Of a DNA stretch of 64,000 nt, positions 9,619 through 17,404 are shown piece by piece. Location of the stretch: the NCBI RefSeq assembly GCF_025399795.1, contig NZ_JAODTZ010000010.1, positions 166,603-230,602 on the forward strand, given 5' to 3'. The stretch comes from Streptomyces rhizosphaerihabitans (GTDB lineage: Bacteria > Actinomycetota > Actinomycetes > Streptomycetales > Streptomycetaceae). Numbering within the stretch: position 1 is the stretch's first letter; each line of letters begins with the position of its first letter. The position numbers were made by a program, and so were the translations under genes. Below the pieces are notes generated by a model, which saw only the letters and a list, made by a program, of their open reading frames with translations, did no database searches and was not told the origin of the DNA.

Positions 9619-10869
9619 TCAGACCCCTTGCGTCAGCACCTTCTCCAGGGACCCGAGAGCCGACTTGAGTTCCTCGGCCGTGATGGTGAGCGGCGGCGCC
9701 AGCCGGATGGTCGAGCCGTGCGTGTCCTTGACCAGAATTCCCTCGTCCATCAGGCCCCGGCTGATCTCGCGGCCCGTGCCGATGGACGGGTCGATGTCGA
9801 CGCCCGCCCACAGCCCGCGCGAGCGGAAGCCCTCGACGCCCCGGCCCACCAGGGCCGTCAGCCCGTCTCGCAGCAGGACGCCCAGCTCGGCCGCCCGGCG
9901 CTGGTACTCGCCGGTCTCCAGCAGGCCGACGACCGCCGAGCCGACCGCCGCGGCCAGCGGATTGCCGCCGAAGGTCGAGCCGTGCTCACCCGGACGCAGC
10001 ACCTCCAGCACGTCCCGGCGTCCGACCACCGCGGAGACCGGGACGATGCCGCCGCCGAGCGCCTTGCCGAGCAGCAGCAGGTCGGGGACGACCGACTCGT
10101 GCTCCACCGCCAGCGTGGTGCCGGTGCGGCCGAGACCGGACTGGATCTCGTCCGCGACGAACAGGCAGCCGGCCCGGCGGGTGAGCTCGCGGACGCCGGC
10201 GAGATAGCCGTCGTCCGGGATGATCACGCCCGCCTCGCCCTGGATGGGTTCGAGGAGGACGGCGGCCGTGGTCTCGTCGATCGCCGCTTCGAGCGCGGCC
10301 AGGTCGTTGTACGGCACGACCCGGAAGCCGGGCGTGAAGGGTCCGAAGCCGGAGCGGGCGCTCTCGTCGGTGGAGAAGCTGACGATCGTGGTCGTACGGC
10401 CGTGGAAGTTGCCGGCCGCCACCACGATGGTGGCCCGGCCGGGCTCGACGCCCTTCACCTCGTACGCCCATTTACGGGCCACCTTGACGGCGCTCTCCAC
10501 CGCCTCGGCGCCCGTGTTCATCGGCAGGACCATGTCCAGGCCCGTCAACGCGGCCAGCGACTCGGCGAATCCGGCCAGCCGGTCGTTGTGGAACGCCCGC
10601 GAGGTGAGGGTGAGCCGGTCCAGCTGGCGGTGCGCCGCCTCGATCAGCACCGGGTTGCGGTGGCCGAAGTTCAGGGCCGAGTAGCCCGCCAGCATGTCGA
10701 GGTAGCGGCGGCCCTCGACGTCCTCGACCCAGGTGCCCTCGGCGTGCGCGACGACCACGGGCAGCGGGTGGTAGTTGTGCGCCAGGACGGGTTCCTCGGC
10801 TCGGATCAGTTCGGCGGAACTGCGCGTACCGGCGTCGGCGGACGCGGTCGTACGGGCGGGAGCGTTCAT
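9619..10869 (-). CDS. rocD: Ornithine aminotransferase
   Basis: PLP enzyme converting ornithine and 2-oxoglutarate to glutamate semialdehyde and glutamate in arginine breakdown. 416 residues from ATG 10869. The class III features are present: NTGAEAVESAVKVARKW, GNFHGRTTT, the Asp of VADEIQSGLGRTG and the PLP lysine in LLLGKALGGG. It overlaps ddaH by four bases (ATGA), so both are co-translated. A broken duplicate of its 3' end lies just downstream. Confidence 0.93.
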   Translation of the reverse strand: MNAPARTTASADAGTRSSAELIRAEEPVLAHNYHPLPVVVAHAEGTWVEDVEGRRYLDMLAGYSALNFGHRNPVLIEAAHRQLDRLTLTSRAFHNDRLAGFAESLAALTGLDMVLPMNTGAEAVESAVKVARKWAYEVKGVEPGRATIVVAAGNFHGRTTTIVSFSTDESARSGFGPFTPGFRVVPYNDLAALEAAIDETTAAVLLEPIQGEAGVIIPDDGYLAGVRELTRRAGCLFVADEIQSGLGRTGTTLAVEHESVVPDLLLLGKALGGGIVPVSAVVGRRDVLEVLRPGEHGSTFGGNPLAAAVGSAVVGLLETGEYQRRAAELGVLLRDGLTALVGRGVEGFRSRGLWAGVDIDPSIGTGREISRGLMDEGILVKDTHGSTIRLAPPLTITAEELKSALGSLEKVLTQGV

Positions 10870-11678
10870 GAACGGATCTCCTGAGTGCAGCACTTGATGC
10901 CGCCGCCTGCCTTGTGGAACTCCGACAGGTCGACGGGGACAGGGACGTAGCCGTGGCGGACGAGCTGGTCGGCGAGTGCCTCGGCGCGCGGCGCGATGAA
11001 GACGTGACGGCCGTCGGAGACGGAGTTGAGGCCGAAGGCGAGGGCGTCCTCGCGGGTCGCGAGCACCGCGTCCGGGAACAGCCGGCTCAGCACCTCGCGG
11101 CTGCCCGGCGAGAACGCCTCCGGGTAGTACGCGATGTTGTCGTCGTCGAGGACGAAGAGCGCGGTGTCCAGATGGTAGAAGTGCGGGTCCACCAGATGAA
11201 GGCTGATCACCGGGACGCCGAAGAACTCCTGGACCTCGCGATGGGCCTCGGGCGTGGTACGGAATCCGGTACCGGCGAGGACATAGCGGCGCGTCGGGAC
11301 GAGATCGCCCTCGCCCTCGCACACCGCTTCGGGCCGGTAGACGTCGAAACCGGCTGTCTTGAACCAGGTCTCGTAGGCGGTGGACTCGGGGCGGCGCTCG
11401 GGTGCGTGGAAGGACGAGCCGAAGACACGGCCCTCCAGGACGAGCGCGCAGTTCGCGGCGAAGACCATGTCGGGAAGGCCGGCCACCGGTTCGACGGAGT
11501 CGACGGTATGACCGTGCGCGCGATAGGCGCTGATCAGCGCCTGCCACTGGTCGCGCGCGAGATCGACGTCCACGGGGGTGTCGGGACGCATCCAGGGGTT
11601 GATCGCGTACTGCACGGCGAAGTGTCTGGGTTCGCAGACGAGAAAGCGCCGGAGGCGCGGCACACGGCTGTCGGGCAC
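10866..11678 (-). CDS. ddaH: Dimethylarginine dimethylaminohydrolase-like amidinotransferase-fold enzyme
   Basis: Guanidine-modifying enzyme of the arginine deiminase superfamily. It would hydrolyse methylated arginine (or arginine-like substrates) to citrulline and an amine. GTG at 11678 with GGAGG upstream gives 270 residues. Catalytic features: FAANCALVLEG near residue 70, HLVDPHFYHLDTAL with the catalytic His, and the nucleophile Cys in GGGIKCCTQEI at the C-terminus. Paired with rocD, which handles ornithine, it suggests a guanidino-compound catabolic unit near urease. Confidence 0.85.
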   Translation of the reverse strand: MPDSRVPRLRRFLVCEPRHFAVQYAINPWMRPDTPVDVDLARDQWQALISAYRAHGHTVDSVEPVAGLPDMVFAANCALVLEGRVFGSSFHAPERRPESTAYETWFKTAGFDVYRPEAVCEGEGDLVPTRRYVLAGTGFRTTPEAHREVQEFFGVPVISLHLVDPHFYHLDTALFVLDDDNIAYYPEAFSPGSREVLSRLFPDAVLATREDALAFGLNSVSDGRHVFIAPRAEALADQLVRHGYVPVPVDLSEFHKAGGGIKCCTQEIRS

Positions 11679-11765
11679 GAAGAGGTTCCTCCGCTTCCTG
11701 CGGTGTCGGCTGGTGGGATACCTCCACGGTAAGAAGCGGGGGATACGGGCGACAAGCGACGAGAG

Positions 11766-11781
11766 CTGCGCGTATACGCAG
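11766..11781. promoter_or_regulatory. Candidate Lrp operator between lrp and ddaH
   Basis: CTGCGCGTATACGCAG is a near-palindrome with a perfect core GCGTATACGC (11770-11779). It lies in the 125-base gap between the Lrp gene and ddaH, where an Lrp-family regulator that controls rocD-ddaH would bind. Assignment rests on position and symmetry only. Confidence 0.35.
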
Positions 11782-11803
11782 GACTGCTGCGTGATCGGCA
11801 GGG

Positions 11804-12307
11804 TCAGCGCACGTTTCCTGCGTCGTGCGGAGCCGCGTGGGTCGCCCCGGCCTCCGGAGCCTCGGGCAGCAGATGGGACAGGACCATGTAGCTGATCGTC
11901 TTCCGGATGAACGGCTCCACCCGGATGCGCTCCAGGACCTCCTCGAAGTGCTCCACGTCGACGGCGCGCACATGAAGGAGCGCGTCCGCGCCCCCGGTCA
12001 CCGTCATCGCCGCGGTGATCTCCGGATGGTTGCGCACCACCTCCGCGAGCCGCCGGGGCGGCGCCGCGCCCTCGCAGTACACCTCCACGTACGCCTCCGT
12101 GCGCCAGCCGAGCGCCGCGGGTTTCACCGTGGCCGTGAAGCCGGTGATCACGCCCGTCTCGCGCAGCCGGTCGACGCGGCGCTTGACGGCCGTCGCGGAC
12201 AGTCCGATCGCCGCGCCGATCTCCGCGAAGGATGTCCTGGCATTGGCCATCAAGGCCGTGACGATCTTGCGGTCGAGCTCGTCGAACATCGCGGGCTTGC
12301 TGTTCAT
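11804..12307 (-). CDS. Lrp/AsnC family transcriptional regulator
   Basis: 167 residues from ATG 12307 (MNSKPAMFDELDRKIVTALM); an upstream in-frame ATG at 12367 has no ribosome site. The N-terminal AsnC helix-turn-helix reads TSFAEIGAAIGLSATAVKRR, followed by a RAM ligand domain (ITAAMTVTGGADALLHVRAVD). It lies directly upstream of ddaH-rocD on the same strand and is the likely amino-acid-responsive regulator of that pair. Confidence 0.92.
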   Translation of the reverse strand: MNSKPAMFDELDRKIVTALMANARTSFAEIGAAIGLSATAVKRRVDRLRETGVITGFTATVKPAALGWRTEAYVEVYCEGAAPPRRLAEVVRNHPEITAAMTVTGGADALLHVRAVDVEHFEEVLERIRVEPFIRKTISYMVLSHLLPEAPEAGATHAAPHDAGNVR

Positions 12308-12405
12308 GGCCGCACTGTATCCAGCGGCAACCGCCGACCGGCCGGGGACAACGGCCATGTCCCGCACATGTCCAGCGATGCCGATCGCTCATACACTCCA
12401 CTGTC

Positions 12406-13161
12406 ATGCTGCGCGTGCTCGCCGTCGACGACGAACAACCGTCCCTCGAGGAACTCCTGTATCTGCTGAACGCCGATCCCCGGGTCGGCAGCGCCGAGGG
12501 CGCGAGCGACGCGACCGAGGCGCTGCGCAGGATCAACCGGGCCCTGGAGTCCGGACCCGGCGGACCCGAGGCGATCGACGTCGTCTTCCTCGACATCCAC
12601 ATGCCCGGCCTGGACGGACTCGACCTGGCCCGGCTGCTCGGCGGGTTCGCGCAGCCGCCGCTCGTCGTGTTCGTGACCGCCCACGAGGGCTTCGCCGTGC
12701 AGGCCTTCGACCTCAAGGCCGTGGACTACGTCCTGAAGCCCGTACGCCGCGAACGGCTCGCCGAGGCGGTACGGAGGGCCGTCCAGCTCCGGGACACCAC
12801 ACCCCTGATCCCCGTCCACGAGCCCGACCCCGACCACATATCCGTCGAACTCGGCGGGGTGACCCGTTTCGTGGCCGTCGAGGACATCACCCACGTCGAG
12901 GCCCACGGCGACTACGCCCGGCTGCACACCGCGCAGGGCAGCCACCTGGTGCGCATCCCGCTGTCCACCCTCGAAGAACGCTGGCGTCCCCGCGGCTTCG
13001 TCCGCATCCACCGGCGCCACCTCGTCGCGCTGCGCCACATCGGCGAACTCCGCCTGGACGCGGGCACGGTGAGTGTCCTCGTCGACTCGGTCGAACTCCA
13101 GGTCAGCCGCCGGCACGCCCGCCAACTGCGCGATCTGCTGCTGCGCCGGACCACGAGCTGA
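12406..13161 (+). CDS. LytTR-family response regulator
   Basis: 251 residues. The receiver domain (1-120) has the acidic pair AVDDEQ, phospho-acceptor Asp in VVFLDIHMPGLDG and Lys in DYVLKPV. The LytTR DNA-binding domain (about 145-245) has FVAVEDITHVEAHGDYARLH and FVRIHRRHLV. There is no Shine-Dalgarno; a TACACT at 12393-12398 sits about seven bases before the ATG, so the message may be leaderless. Partner kinase is the LytS-type gene three genes downstream; the genes in between are the probable target transporter. Confidence 0.92.
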   Translation: MLRVLAVDDEQPSLEELLYLLNADPRVGSAEGASDATEALRRINRALESGPGGPEAIDVVFLDIHMPGLDGLDLARLLGGFAQPPLVVFVTAHEGFAVQAFDLKAVDYVLKPVRRERLAEAVRRAVQLRDTTPLIPVHEPDPDHISVELGGVTRFVAVEDITHVEAHGDYARLHTAQGSHLVRIPLSTLEERWRPRGFVRIHRRHLVALRHIGELRLDAGTVSVLVDSVELQVSRRHARQLRDLLLRRTTS

Positions 13162-13171
13162 GGAGCGCCGC

Positions 13172-13567
13172 GTGCCGCAGGACCCCACCGAACGCCGCGT
13201 GGTCGTCACCGGAGTGCCCCGGCGCACCCTCCCCCACACTCGGCTTCGCTCGCGCGGACGGTACCCCCAGACGTCCGGCTACTACCGGCCGAGAACCGAG
13301 ATCGACGAACAGACCACACTCGGCCACACCTACGTGCGCTCACTGATGCGCAGTCAACTCCGCGTGGCACTGGTCGTGTTCGCCGTTCTGGTCCTGCTCG
13401 TCGGCCCGCTGCCGCTGGTCTTCGCCGCGACGCCGGACGGCGCCACCCTGGAATGGGCCGTCCTCGGCTTCTGCCTGTACCCGCCGCTGGTGCTGCTCGC
13501 CCGCTGGTACGTACGGCGGGCGGAGCGCAACGAGAAGGACTTCGTGCGCCTGGTCGAGGACCGCTGA
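13172..13567 (+). CDS. Small two-helix membrane protein (DUF485-like)
   Basis: 131 residues from GTG 13172, 10 bases after the regulator. Two membrane segments (AVLVLLVGPLPLVFAA and AVLGFCLYPPLVLLARWYV) and a charged C-terminus place it with the DUF485-type proteins that precede ActP-like symporters. Its N-terminal 50 residues are basic and contain 14 codons that derive from a repeated palindromic DNA element (13229-13270), so this part is probably not essential for function. Confidence 0.7.
   Translation: MPQDPTERRVVVTGVPRRTLPHTRLRSRGRYPQTSGYYRPRTEIDEQTTLGHTYVRSLMRSQLRVALVVFAVLVLLVGPLPLVFAATPDGATLEWAVLGFCLYPPLVLLARWYVRRAERNEKDFVRLVEDR
13229..13270. repeat. Palindromic repeat element, copy A (in frame in coding sequence)
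   Basis: 42 bases beginning CTCCCCCACACTCGGCTTCG and ending GGTACCCCCAG. On the minus strand it starts CTGGGGGTACC, has a middle CGAGCGAAGCCGAG hairpin and ends GTGGGGGAG. It shares its ends with the copies at 18375 and 62180. Being a multiple of three, it adds 14 codons to the small membrane protein without breaking the frame. Confidence 0.65.
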
Positions 13568-13570
13568 ACC

Positions 13571-15340
13571 GTGAACGAGAACTACTCAGTTCCCGCCGTC
13601 GCCCTCGTCGTCGTCGCGACCGTCCTGGTCGGCGCGTTCGGGCTGCGCATCTCCCGGACCACCTCCGACTTCTACGTCGCCTCACGTACCGTCGGACCCC
13701 GGCTCAACGCGGCCGCGATCAGCGGCGAATACCTCTCCGCCGCCTCCTTCCTCGGCATCGCGGGACTGGTGCTCGTCCAGGGGCCCGACATGCTCTGGTA
13801 CCCGGTCGGTTACACCGCCGGCTATCTCGTCCTGCTCCTCTTCGTCGCGGCACCGCTGCGCCGCTCCGGCGCCTACACGCTGCCCGACTTCGCGGAGGCG
13901 CGGCTCGGCTCCCAGGCCGTCAGACGGCTCGCCGGGGCATTCGTCGTGGGCGTCGGCTGGCTCTATCTGCTGCCTCAACTCCAGGGTGCGGGGCTGACGT
14001 TGGCGGTACTGACCGACGCACCCGACTGGTTCGGCGGGGTGCTCGTCGCCGTCGTCGTGGTGGCGACGGTCGCCGCGGGCGGCATGCGCAGCATCACCTT
14101 CGTACAGGCCTTCCAGTACGGGCTCAAGCTCACCGCCCTGCTCGTCCCCGCGGTCTTCCTGGTCCTCGCCTGGCAGTCCCACGGCGCCCCCCGCGACGCC
14201 TTCGACGAACCGCCGACCTTCCGCGAACAGCGCCTCGTCCAGGTCGACTCCACGCTCGACCTGAGGCTGTCCCGGCCGCTCACCGTCACCGCGACGGGCA
14301 CCGTCGACGGCCGCCGGTACGAGGACGCGCGCGTCCGACTCCCGCAGGGCGCCCACCACATCGAGAGCGGCACCCGGCTGACCTTCGGCCGGGGCGACCC
14401 GGTCCCGGCTGCCGACCGCGGCAGCAGCAGTGCCATGTCGACCTCCCTGGCCGCCGGGCGCGAGGAACGTCCGCTCTATGCCACCTACGGACTGATCCTC
14501 GCCACCTTCCTCGGCACGATGGGCCTGCCCCACGTCGTCGTCCGCTTCTACACCAGCCCGCACGGCGTCGCCGCCCGCCGCACCACCGTCGCCGTCCTCG
14601 GCCTGATCGGCGCCTTCTACCTCCTCCCGCCCGTCTACGGAGCGCTGGGCCGGATGTACGCCCCCGAACTCAGCCTCACCGGCGACGCGGACGCCGCCGT
14701 ACTCCTGCTGCCCGACCGGATGATCGGCGGAGCCGGCGCGGACCTCCTCGGAGCGCTCGTCGCGGGCGGCGCGTTCGCCGCGTTCCTGTCCACGGCATCC
14801 GGACTGACCATGGCCGTCGCGGGTGTGCTCACCCAGGACGTGCTGCCCTCCCGCGGTGTACGGCACTTCCGGCTCGGCACCGTACTGGCGATGGCCGTGC
14901 CGCTCGCCGCGAGCGTGCTGGTGGGCGGGCTGCCCGTCGCCGACGCGGTGGGGCTCGCGTTCGCCGTGTCCGCGTCCTCCTTCTGCCCGCTGCTGGTGCT
15001 CGGCATCTGGTGGCGGCGGCTCACCCCGCCGGGGGCGGCGGCAGGGATGCTCGGCGGCGGTGGCGCGGCACTCGTCGCCGTCGGCGCGACCATGGCCGGC
15101 TATCCGGGCACGACGGGGTCCCTGCACGCGCTGCTCGCCTGGCCGGCACTCTGGTCGGTGCCGCTCGGCTTCGTGACCATGGTGCTGGTGTCCCTGGCCA
15201 CCGCCACCCGAGTACCCGCCGGGACGGCGGCGATCCTCGCCCGCTTCCACCTCCCGGAGGAACTCACGGACGGCCAGGTCCGCGCGGCGGTCAGCGGGAC
15301 ATCGGGCGCGGCAGCGGGCGCGAAGGAGTCCGAACTGTGA
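13571..15340 (+). CDS. Sodium:solute symporter, cation/acetate (ActP-like) type
   Basis: 589 residues with about 13 membrane segments. The SSS-family signature region is SEYLSAASFLGIAG-like (ISGEYLSAASFLGIAGLVL) followed by YPVGYTAGYLVLLLFVAAPL, typical of acetate and pyruvate transporters. A soluble loop of about 80 residues (around 205-290) between helices is longer than in ActP. The GTG start at 13571 lies three bases after the small membrane gene. It sits between a LytTR regulator and LytS kinase, which in other bacteria sense pyruvate-type carboxylates and induce a transporter. Confidence 0.88.
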   Translation: MNENYSVPAVALVVVATVLVGAFGLRISRTTSDFYVASRTVGPRLNAAAISGEYLSAASFLGIAGLVLVQGPDMLWYPVGYTAGYLVLLLFVAAPLRRSGAYTLPDFAEARLGSQAVRRLAGAFVVGVGWLYLLPQLQGAGLTLAVLTDAPDWFGGVLVAVVVVATVAAGGMRSITFVQAFQYGLKLTALLVPAVFLVLAWQSHGAPRDAFDEPPTFREQRLVQVDSTLDLRLSRPLTVTATGTVDGRRYEDARVRLPQGAHHIESGTRLTFGRGDPVPAADRGSSSAMSTSLAAGREERPLYATYGLILATFLGTMGLPHVVVRFYTSPHGVAARRTTVAVLGLIGAFYLLPPVYGALGRMYAPELSLTGDADAAVLLLPDRMIGGAGADLLGALVAGGAFAAFLSTASGLTMAVAGVLTQDVLPSRGVRHFRLGTVLAMAVPLAASVLVGGLPVADAVGLAFAVSASSFCPLLVLGIWWRRLTPPGAAAGMLGGGGAALVAVGATMAGYPGTTGSLHALLAWPALWSVPLGFVTMVLVSLATATRVPAGTAAILARFHLPEELTDGQVRAAVSGTSGAAAGAKESEL

Positions 15341-15398
15341 GGATCTCGGCCGACGGGGCGCGCGGTGAGGGGTTTTCGCCGGGGGCGCGGCGGTCGCC

Positions 15399-15531
15399 GG
15401 TACGGCCGTACGGGTGCGGTTTCGCGGGTGGGGTGATGGTCGGGGTGCGGGGTGAGGGGGTCTTGGTGGGGGTGCTGCCGGTTCGGTGGCCGTCGGTACG
15501 GTCGCACGGGTGCGGCCCCGCAGGCGGGGTG
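15399..15531. repeat. Imperfect direct repeat before the kinase gene
   Basis: GGTACGGCCGTACGGGTGCG at 15399 and GGTACGGTCGCACGGGTGCG at 15495 begin two 37-base copies that agree at about 30 positions, 96 bases apart. They occupy the 200-base gap between symporter and kinase. No gene is seen in the gap. Confidence 0.6.
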
Positions 15532-15539
15532 GCGGGCGG

Positions 15540-16745
15540 GTGAGCGGGTTCATCGCCGGGCTGTGCGTGGCCGTGCTGCCCCTGCTGGCGGCCGGATTCT
15601 GGCTCGGCAGGCGCACTGCGCGGCCCGAGAACCTCGGCGGGCTCGGCACCCCGGTCGAGCACGCCACCTTCCAGACCCTGCACACCGCCTCGCTGGCCGC
15701 GCCCCCGCTGCGCGCCGGACTCACCGAGGAGACGGCCCGCCGGTCCGCGCGGCGGCTGCGCACCCTGCTCGGCACGGACGCGCTGTGCCTCACCGACCAG
15801 GAGACGGTCCTCGCCTGGGACGGCGTCGGGGCCCACCACCGCACCGAGATCACGGAACGCCTCGGCGGCCCGCTGGAAACCGGCCGCGGCGAGGCCTTCC
15901 GGCTGACCTGCGACGAGCCCGACTGCCCCCTGCGCTGGGCCGTCGTCGCACCCCTCACCGTCGACGAACGGGTGCACGGAGCGCTCGTCGCCTGCGCACC
16001 CCGTGAGTCCGCGGTCCTCGTACGCGCCGCCGGCGAGGTCGCGCGCTGGGTCTCCGTCCAGCTGGAGCTGGCCGAACTCGACCAGTCCCGAACGCGGCTG
16101 ATCGAGGCCGAGATCAAAGCACTTCGCGCCCAGATATCCCCGCACTTCATCTTCAACTCGCTCGCCGTGATCGCCTCGTTCGTGCGCACCGACCCGGAGC
16201 GTGCCCGTGAACTCCTGCTGGAATTCGCCGACTTCACCCGCTACTCGTTCCGCAGGCACGGCGACTTCACCACCCTCGCCGATGAACTCCACGCCATCGA
16301 CCACTACTTGGCACTCGTCCGGGCCCGCTTCGGCGAACGGCTGTCCGTCACCCTGCAGATCGCGCCCGAGGTACTACCGGTCGCGTTGCCCTTCCTCTGT
16401 CTCCAGCCCCTGGTGGAGAACGCCGTCAAACACGGACTCGAGGGCAAGACCGACAAGAGCCACATCAGCATCACGGCACAGGACGCGGGCGCCGAGGCGC
16501 TCGTCGTCATCGAGGACAACGGCATCGGCATGGACCCCGACCGGCTGCGCCGCATCCTGTCCGGAGAGGTCAGCCCCTCCGGCGGTATCGGGCTCTCCAA
16601 CGTCGACGAACGGCTGCGCCAGGTGTACGGCGACGATCACGGCCTCGTCATCGAGACCGCGGTGGGAGCGGGAATGAAGATCACCGCCCGGCTCCCCAAA
16701 TACCAGCCGGGCGTGCACTCGGCGGCACGGCGCCCCCGACAGTGA
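15540..16745 (+). CDS. LytS-type sensor histidine kinase
   Basis: 401 residues from GTG 15540 (VSGFIAGLCVAVLPLLAAGF), giving one N-terminal membrane helix, a GAF-like middle and a LytS/YehU kinase core. The phospho-acceptor region is QISPHFIFNSLAVIA (His_kinase type), followed by PLVENAVKHG and the ATP-lid EDNGIGM and GIGLSNVDERL. Unlike LytS it lacks the multi-helix sensor, so it may sense through the symporter or the GAF domain. Its partner is the LytTR regulator at 12406. Confidence 0.88.
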   Translation: MSGFIAGLCVAVLPLLAAGFWLGRRTARPENLGGLGTPVEHATFQTLHTASLAAPPLRAGLTEETARRSARRLRTLLGTDALCLTDQETVLAWDGVGAHHRTEITERLGGPLETGRGEAFRLTCDEPDCPLRWAVVAPLTVDERVHGALVACAPRESAVLVRAAGEVARWVSVQLELAELDQSRTRLIEAEIKALRAQISPHFIFNSLAVIASFVRTDPERARELLLEFADFTRYSFRRHGDFTTLADELHAIDHYLALVRARFGERLSVTLQIAPEVLPVALPFLCLQPLVENAVKHGLEGKTDKSHISITAQDAGAEALVVIEDNGIGMDPDRLRRILSGEVSPSGGIGLSNVDERLRQVYGDDHGLVIETAVGAGMKITARLPKYQPGVHSAARRPRQ

Positions 16746-16785
16746 CCCGGGCGGCCGATGTGCCGGGACAGGGGGAGAGACGTGG

Positions 16786-16900
16786 CCGCGGCGGCGGACG
16801 GTGTCCCGAGCGCGCGTCCGCGGCGGCGGAAGGTGCCCTGAAAGCGTGCGTGCCCGGAGCGGCGGGCGGTGCCCCGAAGCGTGCGCGTCCGCGGCGGCGG
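16786..16900. repeat. GC-rich repeats in convergent gap
   Basis: CCGCGGCGGCGG occurs at 16786, 16818 and 16889, inside longer similar stretches (GCGCGTCCGCGGCGGCGG twice). They fill the 160-base gap between the kinase gene and the small minus-strand membrane gene. No gene is seen. Confidence 0.55.
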
Positions 16901-16907
16901 GCCGAGG

Positions 16908-17066
16908 TCAGGTGCTGCGGGAGGCCACCATCCCCACAGTGATCAGACCGAGCACGACCCAGCCGAACCACAGCCAGCCGTTGCTGCCCAGAGCCACCGT
17001 GTAGGCCGTCACCACGACGAGCCCTCCCACGGTGAGCACCCCCATCGTCTTCGTCGAACCGGGCAT
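16908..17066 (-). CDS. Small hydrophobic membrane protein, 52 residues
   Basis: ATG at 17066 is preceded by GGAGGAGGG at the right distance. The product has two predicted membrane segments (VLTVGGLVVVTAYTVAL and WLWFGWVVLGLITVGMVA) with a short GSNG turn and an AS-rich end. Nothing identifies a function. The strong ribosome site and clean hydrophobic pattern support a real gene. Confidence 0.7.
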   Translation of the reverse strand: MPGSTKTMGVLTVGGLVVVTAYTVALGSNGWLWFGWVVLGLITVGMVASRST

Positions 17067-17370
17067 CGCAGCACCCTCCTCCAGGCGGGTCCGCGACGCG
17101 GGCCGTGGCCTTTGGAGCCCATTTTCACCCGGAGGGGGGCGGTTCGCCAGGGCCGCGCGCCCGCCGTCGCCGCCCCGGAGGTCAGGGGGGCGCCCGCCGC
17201 CGCCGGGTACGCGCCCGGCAGGGCCCGGCTCCGGTCTCGCGCCGGGCACACCCGGAGACCCGCCGCCGCGTGGGCGGGGCCTCCTCCAGTGATCGCCGCG
17301 AGACCGGTGTCCCGGTCGAAGGGTGCGAAGGACGGACGCCGGGCTTCGCTTCCATGCCGCTGAATGGAAA
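17067..17370. other. Intergenic, no gene seen
   Basis: About 300 bases of very GC-rich sequence upstream of the small membrane gene. Several overlapping frames are open but none has a ribosome site or protein-like composition. It ends at the terminator hairpin of the gene on its right. Confidence 0.6.
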
Positions 17371-17396
17371 CGCCGTTCGCGCAAGCGCGAACGGCG
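17371..17396 (-). terminator. Terminator of the CtaG-type gene
   Basis: Perfect 12-bp stem (CGCCGTTCGCGC and its complement) with a two-base centre, followed on the minus strand by TTTCC. It starts eight bases beyond the stop of the minus-strand gene at 17405. Confidence 0.8.
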
Positions 17397-17404
17397 TGGT
17401 CGAT

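Noticed and set aside
9562..10884. Plus-strand frame antisense to rocD
   Set aside because: Shadow of rocD, which has all class III aminotransferase motifs on the other strand.
17067..17370. Short plus-strand frames in the gap before the CtaG-type gene
   Set aside because: Arg/Pro/Gly-rich translations with no ribosome site, hydrophobic pattern or family motif.
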